The notes under the pieces are model-generated. The model saw nothing but the letters and a program-made list of their open reading frames with translations. It was not told the DNA's origin and did not search any database. From NCBI RefSeq assembly GCF_024055575.1, contig NZ_JAMXOE010000021.1, positions 57,997 through 121,996 on the forward strand: a stretch of DNA of 64,000 bases, written 5' to 3'. Below are positions 8,062 to 17,148 of the stretch, one piece after another. This stretch comes from Mucilaginibacter flavidus. GTDB lineage: Bacteria; Bacteroidota; Bacteroidia; Sphingobacteriales; Sphingobacteriaceae. Made by a program: the position numbers and the translations under genes. Positions within the stretch are counted from its first letter, which is position 1; each line of letters opens with the position of its first letter.

Positions 8062-9921
8062 CTATTGTACATAGCCAGACCCATGGCAAGCACTGCAGGT
8101 TTCAGGGACGCGGCGGCTGTTTGCAACCCTGTTATTGCCATAGTAGGTGTACTCTGTTACGTTATGATATGTTTTGCCGGTGCCACCGCAAGCACCGCAC
8201 ATACGCCTGATTGGCGATGCCTGGGTTTGCCCGCCCGATCTTCTTCCGGGGGTTGGTGACGGGTTGTTTGTATATTCCTGTTGGTTTGTACTTGCTTTCA
8301 TTTTGTCGTACGCAGCCATATATTCCTTTGAAAGGTAAAACACAGCCGGGCCCAAATCAACATCTTTTGAATATATTTCATTATTCCATTTCGATGCGCT
8401 CTTGTTTTTGCCATCATAAGCCGGCCTAAATTCACAAACCACAAATTTTTGATAAGTTGGCAGTGCTTTGCCTATGCCACCATCTAAATAGCCGTTAAAG
8501 ATACCTTCAACTTTTTCGTTAAAATCTTTCGGATAAAAAACGGCACTTGATTCCAGCGTATTATGCGTATAGCTTACCTTGAACTTTCCAAGCTCATAGG
8601 TGCCGTCAACAACCGGCCCCTCGCCATCTATCAGCATATCACCATCGCCCAAAAACACCTTGTTTTTAAACTTGCCTTCCATAATGCGTATGTGAGGAAT
8701 GTTGTTGCTGATGGATGCCAAAACCTTACGGCCGTGCCCATCGGAACAGTTGCCGGATACGCAACTGTCTGTTGCCAGTTTGGTTACATCATAATCACCA
8801 TCAAATTTTGGCCCCCAATTTTTCACCGTGATCATATTATTCGAAACTGTTAAATGCTGCGATTGCAGATAGGTATGCAATGGATGGGTAATTGGATCGT
8901 ATGCCGGTTTTATGACGCTTGTTTTGTCGAACAGCCCTATTGAAAGCAGGAAGAAATATTCAGTTGGATCACCCCGTTCGCATTTGCGTAGTTGAGTAAT
9001 TTTAACGCCGTCGTAATACAAATATACCAGGTTTACAAACATACTTACATCATCATATTTATCCTCCTTTTTTACCTGTTCAAATTTCCATTTACTGCCA
9101 TAGTCGGGCATGTTTATAAATGCCGATAAAACAACATCTATCTCTTCCTTTGGCATCATATAATAGGCCACAAAATAGCTCCTGCCATTTGCTTTACAAT
9201 AATTTATATAATTGGCCTGTGCGTTTAGTTTTGGTGCTGCAGGCACGTTGTACATGACTGAATAAAGGCTGCTTTCGTTTTCAGAACCTTTAATGGTTTC
9301 AAAATTGGAGGTTGCTTTTGATACGAGGTCGGCAATAGCACTCTGTATCTCTTTGATTTTCGTGGCTTCGGGACTTGTTGTTTTTACTGGTTCCGTTGCC
9401 GCAACGGTAGCTTTTGCCGGGGCATTCACCGTATTGTCAAATAAGCCAATTGAAAACGCAAAAGATTTTGCCGTCAAATCATCCCGAAGTTGACCTACCC
9501 TTGCCCCGTTATAATATAGATAGGAGATATTTACAGCGCTGTTGTTACTTTTCACCGCTTCTATTTTCCATTTATCTCCTAATTTTGGAATATCCGTTAT
9601 TGCCGCTTTCGCGACAGCTATATCTTTAGGATCGGTGTAATAAGCCATGTAAAAACTCCGCTTGTTGTTATTTACATAAGTTATATAATAATTTTGGGCA
9701 TACATTTTTGGTTGAGCTGTTGCCGCGTACATAACAAAAGATTCCTCTTTGGTGACCTCGGCGCCGCGCATTCCCTCAAAATTATTTTCTGCTTTTGTTA
9801 AAAGATAAACTACAGCGTTTTGTATTTCTTTTGCCTTTGCCGCATCGGCCACCGGAGCGTTCTGTGCAAAACCGGCGACGGGCAATATTGCCGCCAATAG
9901 TTGTAACAACATTTTTTTCAT
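8062..9921 (-). CDS. Exported two-repeat protein with MORN-like region and DnaJ-type Cys tail
   Basis: A 619-residue protein with a signal peptide (MKKMLLQLLAAILPVAGFAQ). Two tandem copies of a domain of about 140 residues follow (residues ~29-165 and ~186-335). Both start with KEIQ.A...L..KA..NFE and end SIGLFD, with KW..E.VK and YLYY.G..V/I.QLR in between. Residues ~360-500 are Gly- and Asp-rich with MORN-like DGDYDV, GDGDMLIDGEG and EGIFNGYLDG segments. The C-terminus holds CGACGGTG and CSACHGSG, two CxxCxGxG units of the zinc-binding type seen in DnaJ, unusual in an exported protein. I know no characterised protein with this architecture. The gene is flanked by copies 1 and 2 of repeat A. 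Function unknown. Confidence 0.75.
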   Translation of the reverse strand: MKKMLLQLLAAILPVAGFAQNAPVADAAKAKEIQNAVVYLLTKAENNFEGMRGAEVTKEESFVMYAATAQPKMYAQNYYITYVNNNKRSFYMAYYTDPKDIAVAKAAITDIPKLGDKWKIEAVKSNNSAVNISYLYYNGARVGQLRDDLTAKSFAFSIGLFDNTVNAPAKATVAATEPVKTTSPEATKIKEIQSAIADLVSKATSNFETIKGSENESSLYSVMYNVPAAPKLNAQANYINYCKANGRSYFVAYYMMPKEEIDVVLSAFINMPDYGSKWKFEQVKKEDKYDDVSMFVNLVYLYYDGVKITQLRKCERGDPTEYFFLLSIGLFDKTSVIKPAYDPITHPLHTYLQSQHLTVSNNMITVKNWGPKFDGDYDVTKLATDSCVSGNCSDGHGRKVLASISNNIPHIRIMEGKFKNKVFLGDGDMLIDGEGPVVDGTYELGKFKVSYTHNTLESSAVFYPKDFNEKVEGIFNGYLDGGIGKALPTYQKFVVCEFRPAYDGKNKSASKWNNEIYSKDVDLGPAVFYLSKEYMAAYDKMKASTNQQEYTNNPSPTPGRRSGGQTQASPIRRMCGACGGTGKTYHNVTEYTYYGNNRVANSRRVPETCSACHGSGYVQ

Positions 9922-10093
9922 AGCTCTAAATTTATTAGGGTAAAAAATTTAAGCGGTTTTTAACCTGCGCACCTATATTAAACGGGAATAAAAATTTGAA
10001 TGATCTTTATGTTAAAGATACCCGAACATTTTAAGGCTATCAATACCGGCGATTGGGTAGATATTTATAAGTAGTAGCCCGGCGGTTCAGCGG

Positions 10094-10211
10094 TACATTT
10101 ATCCAAACTTACATTGATTTGGAAATCGCTTAAAATTAAAACACCTGAAAATAAGCATGTTTCACAGTGTTCCGGGTGTTCCGCGTGTAAAAATGGAACG
10201 CTTTGCGGGCA
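10094..10211 (+). repeat. Intergenic repeat family A, copy 2
   Basis: Matches the copy at 7873-7990 in the same orientation with scattered differences, including acatt.atttg.aaatc.c.taaaattaaaacacc and the terminal ggaacgctttgcgggca. With copy 1 it brackets the 619-residue gene as a direct repeat. It is part of the 472-base gap 9922-10393, whose remainder contains three hairpins and no gene I can support. Confidence 0.75.
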
Positions 10212-10224
10212 GATTATTTGGTAA

Positions 10225-10312
10225 TGTCAGCGGGACGCTGACAGGTTGTTTAGGTTCAAGCGGAACGCGTGAACCGGCGTAGGGGGTGCCACAAGACGTG
10301 AGTCTTGCGGCA
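10225..10312. repeat. Three consecutive perfect or near-perfect hairpins
   Basis: Hairpin 1: TGTCAGCG-GGA-CGCTGACA (10225-10243). Hairpin 2: GGTTCAAGCG-GAA-CGCGTGAACC (10253-10275, one A/G mismatch). Hairpin 3: TGCCACAAGAC-GTGA-GTCTTGCGGCA (10287-10312, one A/C mismatch). All have 3-4 base loops. They lie about 80 bases beyond the stop of the GNAT-nitrilase gene and upstream of the 619-residue gene, both on the - strand, so they could end or protect that transcript. No U-run follows them. Confidence 0.65.
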
Positions 10313-10393
10313 GCGAAAAAGCAGCCGCAGCGGGAAGCGTCGGCGAAAAAGACAATACTCCCGGACGGCGTAAAGCAGAAAAAAACCGATATA

Positions 10394-11947
10394 CTATTTC
10401 TTGCTTTTGTTAATGATCTTATAAATGTCCAGTCTCCGGTCTTTCAGGTTTCTGACCGCTCCGAAGTTATGGAGCTCCTTTAGTAAATCCACATCAACAT
10501 CGGCAATCAGTGTAGTTTCCGTATTAGGTGTAGCTTCGGCCTTTATACCATTAGTTGGGAAGGAAAAATCGGAAGGCGTAAAAACTGCCGACTGTGCATA
10601 TTGTATATCCATGTTATGGACTTTGGGCAGGTTGCCTACGCTACCGGCTATGGCCACATAGCACTCATTTTCAATAGCCCTGGCCTGCGCGCAACTCCTA
10701 ACCCGGGTATAGCCGTTTTGAGTGTCGGTCATGAAAGGCACAAACAGGATTTGCATACCTTGTTCTGCCAAAAGACGGGGCAGCTCCGGAAACTCCACAT
10801 CGTAACAAATCAATATCCCAATTTTACCGCAGTCTGTGTCATAGGTGGCAATTTGATCGCCGCCAACCATTCCCCATGCGCTTTGTTCGGCCGGCGTTAA
10901 ATGAATTTTCCGGTACATTTCGTACGAACCGTCCCTGCGGCAAAGGTAGCCCACATTTTGCAGCACCCCGTTTTCAAGGTACGGCATGCTGCCTGTTATA
11001 ATATTAATATTATAACTAATGGCATACTCCATAAACTTGTCGCGCAATGGGATGGTAAAATTTGCTATTTCGCGCATTGCCCCGGCTCCGCTTAAGTGGT
11101 TATAGGCCGTCATCAGCGGCGCATTAAACAGCTCCGGGAATAACACAAAATCGCTTTGGTAGTCGCTGATTACATCAACGAAAAATTCGATCTGTTCGCA
11201 TAACGACTCCATGTTCTCGAAAGGCCGCATTTGCCATTGAACCAGGCCCAACCGTACAATAGATTTTTTAGAGTTGATATGCGCAGCTTCTTCGTTATAA
11301 TAAATATTGTTCCATTCGAGCAATGACGCATATTCAAGCGACTGCGTATCTCCCGGCAAATAGCCCTTTAATATCTTTCGTACGTGAAAATCATTGGCCA
11401 GTTGAAATGATAAGGTAGGATCGTGGATTTCTTTACCCTTTACTTTTTCGAGGTAGGCTTTAGGTGTAAGCTTATCAGCATAGTCCTTATATTTTGGGAT
11501 ACGGCCCCCTGCGATTATCGCCCGCAGGTTATGCCGTTCGCAAATTTCTTTACGGGCATCATATAACCTCCGCCCTATACGCATGCCCCGGTGGTCGGGA
11601 TGCACAAAAAAATCAATGCCATATAATACGTCTCCATCTTCGTCATGCGTTGAAAAGGTATAGTTGCCCGTTATTTGAGCATAAGTATGGTTATCGCCAA
11701 ACTTGTCGTAATCCACTATCAGTGAGAGGGCGCAGCCGGCAATTGCGCCGTTCACTAAAATACATATCTGGCCTTCAGGAAATATGCTGACAAGTTGGGT
11801 AATATGTTCTTCGCCCCAATAGGATGCGCCCTCCCATTCTGAGTAGGCTTGTATCATTGAAGCTTTCAGGCCCAAATAATCATCCTTGGTAAGGGTCCGT
11901 AATTCTATTTTAAGATCCTCGTTCTTAAGTTCTTTTTCCATTTTCAT
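10394..11947 (-). CDS. GNAT acetyltransferase fused to carbon-nitrogen hydrolase
   Basis: A 517-residue two-domain enzyme. Residues ~10-205 are a GNAT acetyltransferase with the acetyl-CoA loop in HRGMRIGRRLYDARK. Residues ~220-510 are a nitrilase-superfamily amidohydrolase with the Glu (FVLFPELFNAP), Lys (YRKIHLTPAEQ) and Cys (GILICYDVEFPEL) of the catalytic triad. The fusion is known in bacteria as a bifunctional GNAT / carbon-nitrogen hydrolase family; its physiological substrate is, to my knowledge, unsettled. I place the start at 11947 because AAAGGA lies 6 bases before that ATG; an upstream in-frame ATG at 11971 would add 8 residues but lacks such a site. Probably monocistronic. Confidence 0.88.
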   Translation of the reverse strand: MKMEKELKNEDLKIELRTLTKDDYLGLKASMIQAYSEWEGASYWGEEHITQLVSIFPEGQICILVNGAIAGCALSLIVDYDKFGDNHTYAQITGNYTFSTHDEDGDVLYGIDFFVHPDHRGMRIGRRLYDARKEICERHNLRAIIAGGRIPKYKDYADKLTPKAYLEKVKGKEIHDPTLSFQLANDFHVRKILKGYLPGDTQSLEYASLLEWNNIYYNEEAAHINSKKSIVRLGLVQWQMRPFENMESLCEQIEFFVDVISDYQSDFVLFPELFNAPLMTAYNHLSGAGAMREIANFTIPLRDKFMEYAISYNINIITGSMPYLENGVLQNVGYLCRRDGSYEMYRKIHLTPAEQSAWGMVGGDQIATYDTDCGKIGILICYDVEFPELPRLLAEQGMQILFVPFMTDTQNGYTRVRSCAQARAIENECYVAIAGSVGNLPKVHNMDIQYAQSAVFTPSDFSFPTNGIKAEATPNTETTLIADVDVDLLKELHNFGAVRNLKDRRLDIYKIINKSKK

Positions 11948-12002
11948 GATCAGTCCTTTCTGCAACAACAAAACATAAAATGTGCAGATTGGAATTTAAA
12001 AG

Positions 12003-12036
12003 TAAAAAAAAAGCATCTTCCCGTTAAGGAAGATGC
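12003..12036 (-). terminator. Rho-independent terminator of the cold-shock gene
   Basis: The stem GCATCTTCC (12013-12021) pairs with GGAAGATGC (12028-12036) around a 6-base loop. On the - strand it is followed by an uninterrupted run of T. It lies 21 bases after the stop of the cold-shock gene. Confidence 0.9.
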
Positions 12037-12057
12037 CCACAATAATTTTTATAGGTA

Positions 12058-12249
12058 TTAAGCTATTTGTACGTTTACTGCGTTAGGTCCCTTACGGCCC
12101 TCTTCAACATCAAAGTTAACAACGTTGTTCTCGCGAATGTTGTCAACCAGGCCGCTGGAATGAACAAAAATTTCGCTTCCGCCATTGCTGGGTGTAATAA
12201 ATCCGAAACCTTTTGTCTCATTAAAAAATTTTACTGTTCCTTGTTGCAT
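12058..12249 (-). CDS. cspA: Cold-shock domain RNA chaperone
   Basis: A 63-residue protein, the whole length being one cold-shock domain: GTVKFFNETKGFGFITP contains RNP1 (KGFGFI) and EIFVHSSGL contains RNP2 (IFVH). It binds single-stranded RNA or DNA and melts RNA structure. It is slightly shorter than the usual 66-70 residues but complete, ending GPNAVNVQIA. On the - strand a TACCTTGC box (12279-12272) fits a Bacteroidota -7 element, giving a 5' leader of about 20 bases. A strong terminator follows, so it is monocistronic. Which csp paralogue it is cannot be told. Confidence 0.95.
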   Translation of the reverse strand: MQQGTVKFFNETKGFGFITPSNGGSEIFVHSSGLVDNIRENNVVNFDVEEGRKGPNAVNVQIA

Positions 12250-12410
12250 TATATAATATATTAATAAGCGTGCAAGGTACGAATAATATATGGGCTATTT
12301 TCTTTTTGGTGAAAGTATTTAACGGATATTTAATATACCTGACTGACTGTAATTGCAACTCCGGAATTTAAAACAAATAGTCGACATCAAAAATCTGATC
12401 CGATAATCAG

Positions 12411-12464
12411 AATGTTCCATAGTGTTCGGGGTGTTCCGCGTGTAAAAATGGAACGCTTTGCGGG
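12411..12464 (+). repeat. Intergenic repeat family A, copy 3 (3' part only)
   Basis: Gttccatagtgttcggggtg, ttccgcgtgtaaaaatg and gaacgctttgcggg match the distal 54 bases of the copies at 7873 and 10094. The upstream half is missing. It lies in the 321-base gap 12250-12570, which otherwise shows no gene. Confidence 0.7.
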
Positions 12465-12570
12465 TGTGTAAAAATCAGACCGGGCAGCAGGACTCACCCC
12501 TTTCCACATTTTCCATACCTTTTTCCCTATCTTTAATCAACACACGCGTACATCCCCAAACAACACGCCT

Positions 12571-13134
12571 ATGCCAACAGATTCATTCAAAATAACTATC
12601 CATATGGTTTCAAGTCTTGACGGTTATATAGCCAAAAAAGACAATAGCATTTCGTGGTTTGAAACCACAGACAGCTACGAGCAGGGAGTTAGCGTTACTG
12701 AACAGGATGTGGCGGAATTTCTAAAAGCGATTGACTGCTACATAATGGGTTCCCGCACCTACGAACTTGCTTTGGAACTTTCAAAATCGTACGGCTGGGC
12801 CTACGGAGACACCCCTACTATTGTTTTAACTCACCGGACGCTGCCCGTTGAACGGCCGAACGTAGAAATTTATTCGGGCGACCTGGACAAACTGGTGAAT
12901 GAACGGTTAAAACCAAACTACAAAAATGTTTGGGTTGTTGGAGGTGCTGCGCTTGTTAGGGATTTCGTCCGTTTAAATTTAGCCGACGAAATCAGGCAGT
13001 CAATACTGCCCATTATTTTAGGTGACGGAACGCCGTTTTTTGATCATTTAGGACAGGAACAAGCACTACACCTAAGAGACCTGAAGGCGTACAAGAACGG
13101 GATGGTGGAACTGTGCTACGAGGTAAGAAAATAA
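12571..13134 (+). CDS. RibD C-terminal / dihydrofolate reductase-like protein
   Basis: A 187-residue protein with the fold pattern of the RibD C-terminal (DHFR-like) family: N-terminal strand ITIHMVSSLDGYIA with the conserved SLDG, IMGSRTYE for NADPH binding near residue 57, VVGGAALVRDF near residue 124, and SILPIILGDGTPFF near residue 150. The family contains NAD(P)H-dependent reductases; this stand-alone type is common in Bacteroidota and its substrate is unknown. It has its own upstream region and no cotranscribed neighbour. Confidence 0.9.
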   Translation: MPTDSFKITIHMVSSLDGYIAKKDNSISWFETTDSYEQGVSVTEQDVAEFLKAIDCYIMGSRTYELALELSKSYGWAYGDTPTIVLTHRTLPVERPNVEIYSGDLDKLVNERLKPNYKNVWVVGGAALVRDFVRLNLADEIRQSILPIILGDGTPFFDHLGQEQALHLRDLKAYKNGMVELCYEVRK

Positions 13135-13382
13135 TAGCACTGAACTGCATTGATCCTGCCCAATCCACAAATACCGGCGACAAGACTACAACCACGCTCT
13201 TGCTGCAGCAATTAAAAATAGTTGGATAGCTATTGCTTGTTTCGATTTTTTTTTGCGTAATTTTAGTATAGTCTATATCAACGGTTTAAATAACGGGATA
13301 AAGGCAAACTATTAACCCATTTGCAACGTTAGTTGTTATTATAATCCTAATTAAGATCAGTTTTTAACTTAAATAATTAGTC

Positions 13383-13697
13383 ATGAGCCAAGTCAGTGAA
13401 ATAAAATGTCCCGTTTGCGAAAAGTGGAGCAACTCGACAGGTAAAATGGATGAAAGATGCCCGAATTGCAACACACAATACAATGCGGGACGCCTGCAAT
13501 ATGAGGAAGAAAACAGAGTGAACGCAATCAGGATGAAAGAAAACAGTTACTTCGTTATAAAGGACACTGATGACCCTATTATGCAAATGTTTAAGCAGTT
13601 TGTAAACTGGCTGCGGTGGGCCACATTTTATGGAATATCAGTAATTTATGTTGCTATCGCCCTTATGATAATTGTGTTTGGCTTGGCTATGGTTTAA
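13383..13697 (+). CDS. Zinc-ribbon membrane protein
   Basis: A 104-residue protein. A treble-clef or rubredoxin-like knuckle pair, CPVCEKW and CPNCNTQY (Cys at about 10, 13, 27 and 30), is followed by a charged helical linker and one C-terminal transmembrane helix (about residues 80-102). The zinc ribbon should face the cytoplasm. The function of this architecture is not known to me. A bidirectional terminator lies 64 bases downstream. Confidence 0.75.
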   Translation: MSQVSEIKCPVCEKWSNSTGKMDERCPNCNTQYNAGRLQYEEENRVNAIRMKENSYFVIKDTDDPIMQMFKQFVNWLRWATFYGISVIYVAIALMIIVFGLAMV

Positions 13698-13760
13698 GAT
13701 TATTTTTTCAACAGCCTTTGTGAGCGCTGTCGCGTGCAAGTATTAATAAACTAGATAATA

Positions 13761-13789
13761 AAACCCCTTAGCGATAAACTAAGGGGTTT
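13761..13789. terminator. Bidirectional terminator between convergent genes
   Basis: AAACCCCTTAG (13761-13771) pairs perfectly with CTAAGGGGTTT (13779-13789). The - strand side continues into TTTTATTATC; the + side ends GGGGTTTCC. It separates the zinc-ribbon gene (+) from the sortilin/BNR gene (-). Confidence 0.85.
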
Positions 13790-13841
13790 CCTATTACACC
13801 TGCCTTTCCTCTTCTTAAAGCCTTGTTTTTTTGATTGCCTG

Positions 13842-16800
13842 CTATTCTTTAACGCTGATTGGAGGAACCTGTTTATCCAATATCATTTTATTAAGGGCAG
13901 GGATGTCGCTATTTATCACCTGGTTTAGTTTGGCAAATTGCACGTCGCACAAACCGGCCAGTTCGGTAAACGTTTCTTTTGCCTGCTTGCTTGGCGGGTT
14001 TTCTCCGCTGTTTGCCACACCGTACAACCCGGCAAGCTTATCGTTTAAGCGGATAGGATAATTGAGTACATCCTGGCCACTTTTGGCTTTTGTTTGATAA
14101 AGCGCTTCTTCAATAGCTGTTAGTTTTTTGTTGATCGTATCAGCTAAAGTTTTTATCTCTTTTGTAGCCGGCTTGTCTATCCTCGCTGCAAAATCACCTA
14201 TCTGAGTTCTTAAAGTGCGAATATTTTTAATAGCCTTTTGCACTTCGTTGTACTTGTCCCTTACCTGTAATAAAAACCCAACCTTGTCATCGTAATCAGC
14301 AGTTGTAAGGTCGTATTGCGGGTTTGACTTAATAACAAACGGAACATCTACCGAATCTTTCTCCAGCCGGAAACGGGCTGAATAGGTGCCCGGTGCCGCC
14401 TTAACCTGCCCGACACCACCATTCCATAAAATCATCCCGTCTATCTTTTCGCCTGCCGGGTAAAGCATATCCCAAACAAACCGGTTTAGCCCCGGATTAA
14501 AGTCAAGTTTGTCTTTCTCTTCCTTCGCTTTGCGGCTAAAGGTTTTGATCGGCTTATTCTGTTTATCAAATATCGTCACTGATACATTTGACGAGTCGGT
14601 TACATGTTTTAAATAGTAATTAAATACTACGCCTTTTATAGGGTTTGCTCCAGCGTTATGTAACACTGTTTTACCGCGCACATACCCGTAATCATCCCCT
14701 CTTTGCCTGTAACTGTCATTAACCGCAAATACTTTTAAATCTGTGGCGGGCAATTCATCAGCCTTTTGCTGGATTAAGCTTAAGTCATCAATTACCCAAA
14801 AAGCCCGTCCTTGCGTAGCAACAATCAGGTCGTTGTTTTTTATAGTCAGGTCAGTTACAGGTACCTCAGGAAGGTTTAGCTGAAATTTCTTCCAGTTGTC
14901 GCCACCGTCATAGCTAATATACATCCCATATTCTGTGCCTGCATACAATAAGCCGGGCCGTTTCTTATCTGCTCGCAGTGCTCTTGTAAAATGCATACTG
15001 TTTATACCTTTTGTAATTAGTTTCCAGCTGCTGCCGTAGTCTTCGGTTTTAAAAATGTAAGGTGTAAAATCATCCAGTTTATATTTGGTGCCTACAAAAT
15101 AAGCTGTTCCTTTATTAAACGGATCGGTTTCCACGGAATTCCACATCATCCATTTGCCGGCCGCCGGGGGGGTTACATTTTTCCAGTTTTTGCCACCATC
15201 CCGGCTAACGTTAATGAGGCCGTCATCGCTGCCCGTCCATAACAGGTCCTTTTCAAGAGCCGACTCGGCAGCAGTAAAAATGGTACAATAATATTCAACC
15301 GAAGTATTGTCTTTGGTAATTGGGCCACCGCTTGGTCCTTGCTTTGATTTGTCGTTGGTAGTTAAATCCGGGCTGATCATTTCCCAGCTTTGGCCCTGGT
15401 TTTCTGTTACGAACAGGTGATTTCCGGCCGTATACAACCTTTTAGGATTGTTGGGAGAAAAGAAGATTGGAAAATTCCATTGAAAACGATATTTCAGCAC
15501 ATCAGCGCCCGCACCCATTGGATTATCAGGCCAAACATTAATAGCCCGGTTCTCGCCGGTTTTATGATCAAGCCTCGAAATGTAGCCCCCATAGTTACCG
15601 CCATACACTATATCAGGATTCAAGGGATCGGCCACAACATAACCGCTCTCGGCGCCGGCAGTTGCCTCCCAGTCGTTGTCGGTAATACCGGCAGGACTTC
15701 CCGAGCTGCTCCTTATCCTTATGGTAGAGTTATCCTGTTGCGCACCAAGTATGCGGTAAGGAAAAGAATTGTCTGTTGTTACCCGGTAAATTTGCGCTGT
15801 AGGCTGGTTGTTGAGTGTGCTCCATGAGCTGGCTGCATCAAAACTCACCTGCGCACCACCATCATCTGCAACAATCATTCTCCGGCCGTCTTCGGGGTCT
15901 ATCCATAAATCATGGTGGTCGCCATGCGGGGTGTCCATGCTTTTAAAAGTTTTACCGCCATCAGTACTGCGCATAAACTCCACATTGGGGCAATAAACAA
16001 GGTTTTCATTTGCAGGGTCAACAATAACTTTATTGTAATACCAGGCCCGCTGCCTTATGTTATTGTCGCTGCTGGTTAAAACCCAGCTTTCGCCGCCATC
16101 CTCACTCATAAACAAACCGCCTTTGGCGTTTTCTATAAGCGTATACAATTTATCGGTATTACTGGGTGCAACAGCAATGCTTACTATGCCCCAAACGCCT
16201 TTCGGCAATCCTTTTTTTGTCGATATATTTTTCCATGTCTCCCCGCCGTCGGTGCTTTTATACAAGCCGCTGCCCTCGCCCCCGCTTTCCATGCTATAGG
16301 GCGTGCGCCGAACCGTCCACGTACCGGCATATAAAATGGAGGGGTTACCGGGATCAAGTGTTAAGTCGGAACAGCCGGTATTATTGTTTACAAACAAAGT
16401 CCGCCGCCAGCTTTTTCCACCATCGGTTGTTTTGTAAACACCGCGTTCGTCGCTCGGCCCAAACAAGTGCCCCATTGATGCCACCCATACTTTATCTGGG
16501 TCGAGCGGATCGATTACAATTCTCACAATATGGCGGGCATCTTTAAGACCCAAATTGAACCAACTGCGGCCTCCATCATTACTTCGCCATAAACCGTGTA
16601 AGCCTTCCGATACGTTTCCTCTAAGCGTATTTTCTCCTTCACCCACATATACAATAGCCTCATTGCTTGGAGCTACGGCAACCGAACCGATTGTGCCGCC
16701 GAAATACTTATCCGAAATATTTTTCCAGTTAGCGCCGCCGTCTGTGGTTTTCCAGACTCCTCCCCCTGTTGCACCAAAGTAAAAAATATTTTTACTCTTA

Positions 16801-16985
16801 TAACTCCCGGCTGCGGCACCGCTGCGCCCGCCACGGAAAGGGCCTATTTCACGATATTTGGTAGTTGAGTAATAAATAGAATCAGCGTTTTTTTGTTGCG
16901 AAGCTGCTTTGCTTTTTTGCTGCCCAAAAGACGCAATTACAACCAGAAGAACCGAGGCCGTAATTAGTATTGCTTTTTTAAACAT
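13842..16985 (-). CDS. Exported sortilin/BNR-repeat beta-propeller protein
   Basis: A 1047-residue protein with a signal peptide (AILITASVLLVVIASFGQQ). It carries many BNR/Asp-box repeats, S.DGG.SW or T.DGG.NW, for example TTDGGANWKN, SNDGGRSWFN, STDGGETWKN, SEDGGESW and SYDGGDNW, making a two-propeller VPS10/sortilin-like N-terminal region over about residues 40-700. The C-terminal ~300 residues include an immunoglobulin-like stretch and a helical tail. Bacteroidota homologues are often labelled glycosyl hydrolase, but no sialidase catalytic residues can be asserted here. Export and repeats suggest ligand or polysaccharide binding. It stands alone. Confidence 0.85.
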   Translation of the reverse strand: MFKKAILITASVLLVVIASFGQQKSKAASQQKNADSIYYSTTKYREIGPFRGGRSGAAAGSYKSKNIFYFGATGGGVWKTTDGGANWKNISDKYFGGTIGSVAVAPSNEAIVYVGEGENTLRGNVSEGLHGLWRSNDGGRSWFNLGLKDARHIVRIVIDPLDPDKVWVASMGHLFGPSDERGVYKTTDGGKSWRRTLFVNNNTGCSDLTLDPGNPSILYAGTWTVRRTPYSMESGGEGSGLYKSTDGGETWKNISTKKGLPKGVWGIVSIAVAPSNTDKLYTLIENAKGGLFMSEDGGESWVLTSSDNNIRQRAWYYNKVIVDPANENLVYCPNVEFMRSTDGGKTFKSMDTPHGDHHDLWIDPEDGRRMIVADDGGAQVSFDAASSWSTLNNQPTAQIYRVTTDNSFPYRILGAQQDNSTIRIRSSSGSPAGITDNDWEATAGAESGYVVADPLNPDIVYGGNYGGYISRLDHKTGENRAINVWPDNPMGAGADVLKYRFQWNFPIFFSPNNPKRLYTAGNHLFVTENQGQSWEMISPDLTTNDKSKQGPSGGPITKDNTSVEYYCTIFTAAESALEKDLLWTGSDDGLINVSRDGGKNWKNVTPPAAGKWMMWNSVETDPFNKGTAYFVGTKYKLDDFTPYIFKTEDYGSSWKLITKGINSMHFTRALRADKKRPGLLYAGTEYGMYISYDGGDNWKKFQLNLPEVPVTDLTIKNNDLIVATQGRAFWVIDDLSLIQQKADELPATDLKVFAVNDSYRQRGDDYGYVRGKTVLHNAGANPIKGVVFNYYLKHVTDSSNVSVTIFDKQNKPIKTFSRKAKEEKDKLDFNPGLNRFVWDMLYPAGEKIDGMILWNGGVGQVKAAPGTYSARFRLEKDSVDVPFVIKSNPQYDLTTADYDDKVGFLLQVRDKYNEVQKAIKNIRTLRTQIGDFAARIDKPATKEIKTLADTINKKLTAIEEALYQTKAKSGQDVLNYPIRLNDKLAGLYGVANSGENPPSKQAKETFTELAGLCDVQFAKLNQVINSDIPALNKMILDKQVPPISVKE

Positions 16986-17148
16986 AGTTGTTATGATTAT
17001 TTTTTTGCTGATTAAAGGGTTAGTACCGAAAACGATAAATTAAAATTCAAGTCTGTAGTAAATCTGGATAAATGGCATTTGTATAAGTGCCAATAAAATC
17101 ACCCTCAAATTAGGGTTATTTTTTAAAAATACCAGCTAAGTAATTTAA

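Noticed and set aside
7930..8259. 109-codon + strand frame as a gene
   Set aside because: It begins inside a dispersed repeat and continues antisense to the end of the 619-residue gene; composition is not protein-like.
10286..10483. 65-codon + strand frame as a gene
   Set aside because: It crosses the third hairpin and runs antisense into the GNAT-nitrilase gene.
13842..16985. Calling the BNR protein a sialidase
   Set aside because: Asp-box repeats alone do not show sialidase activity and the Arg triad could not be identified.
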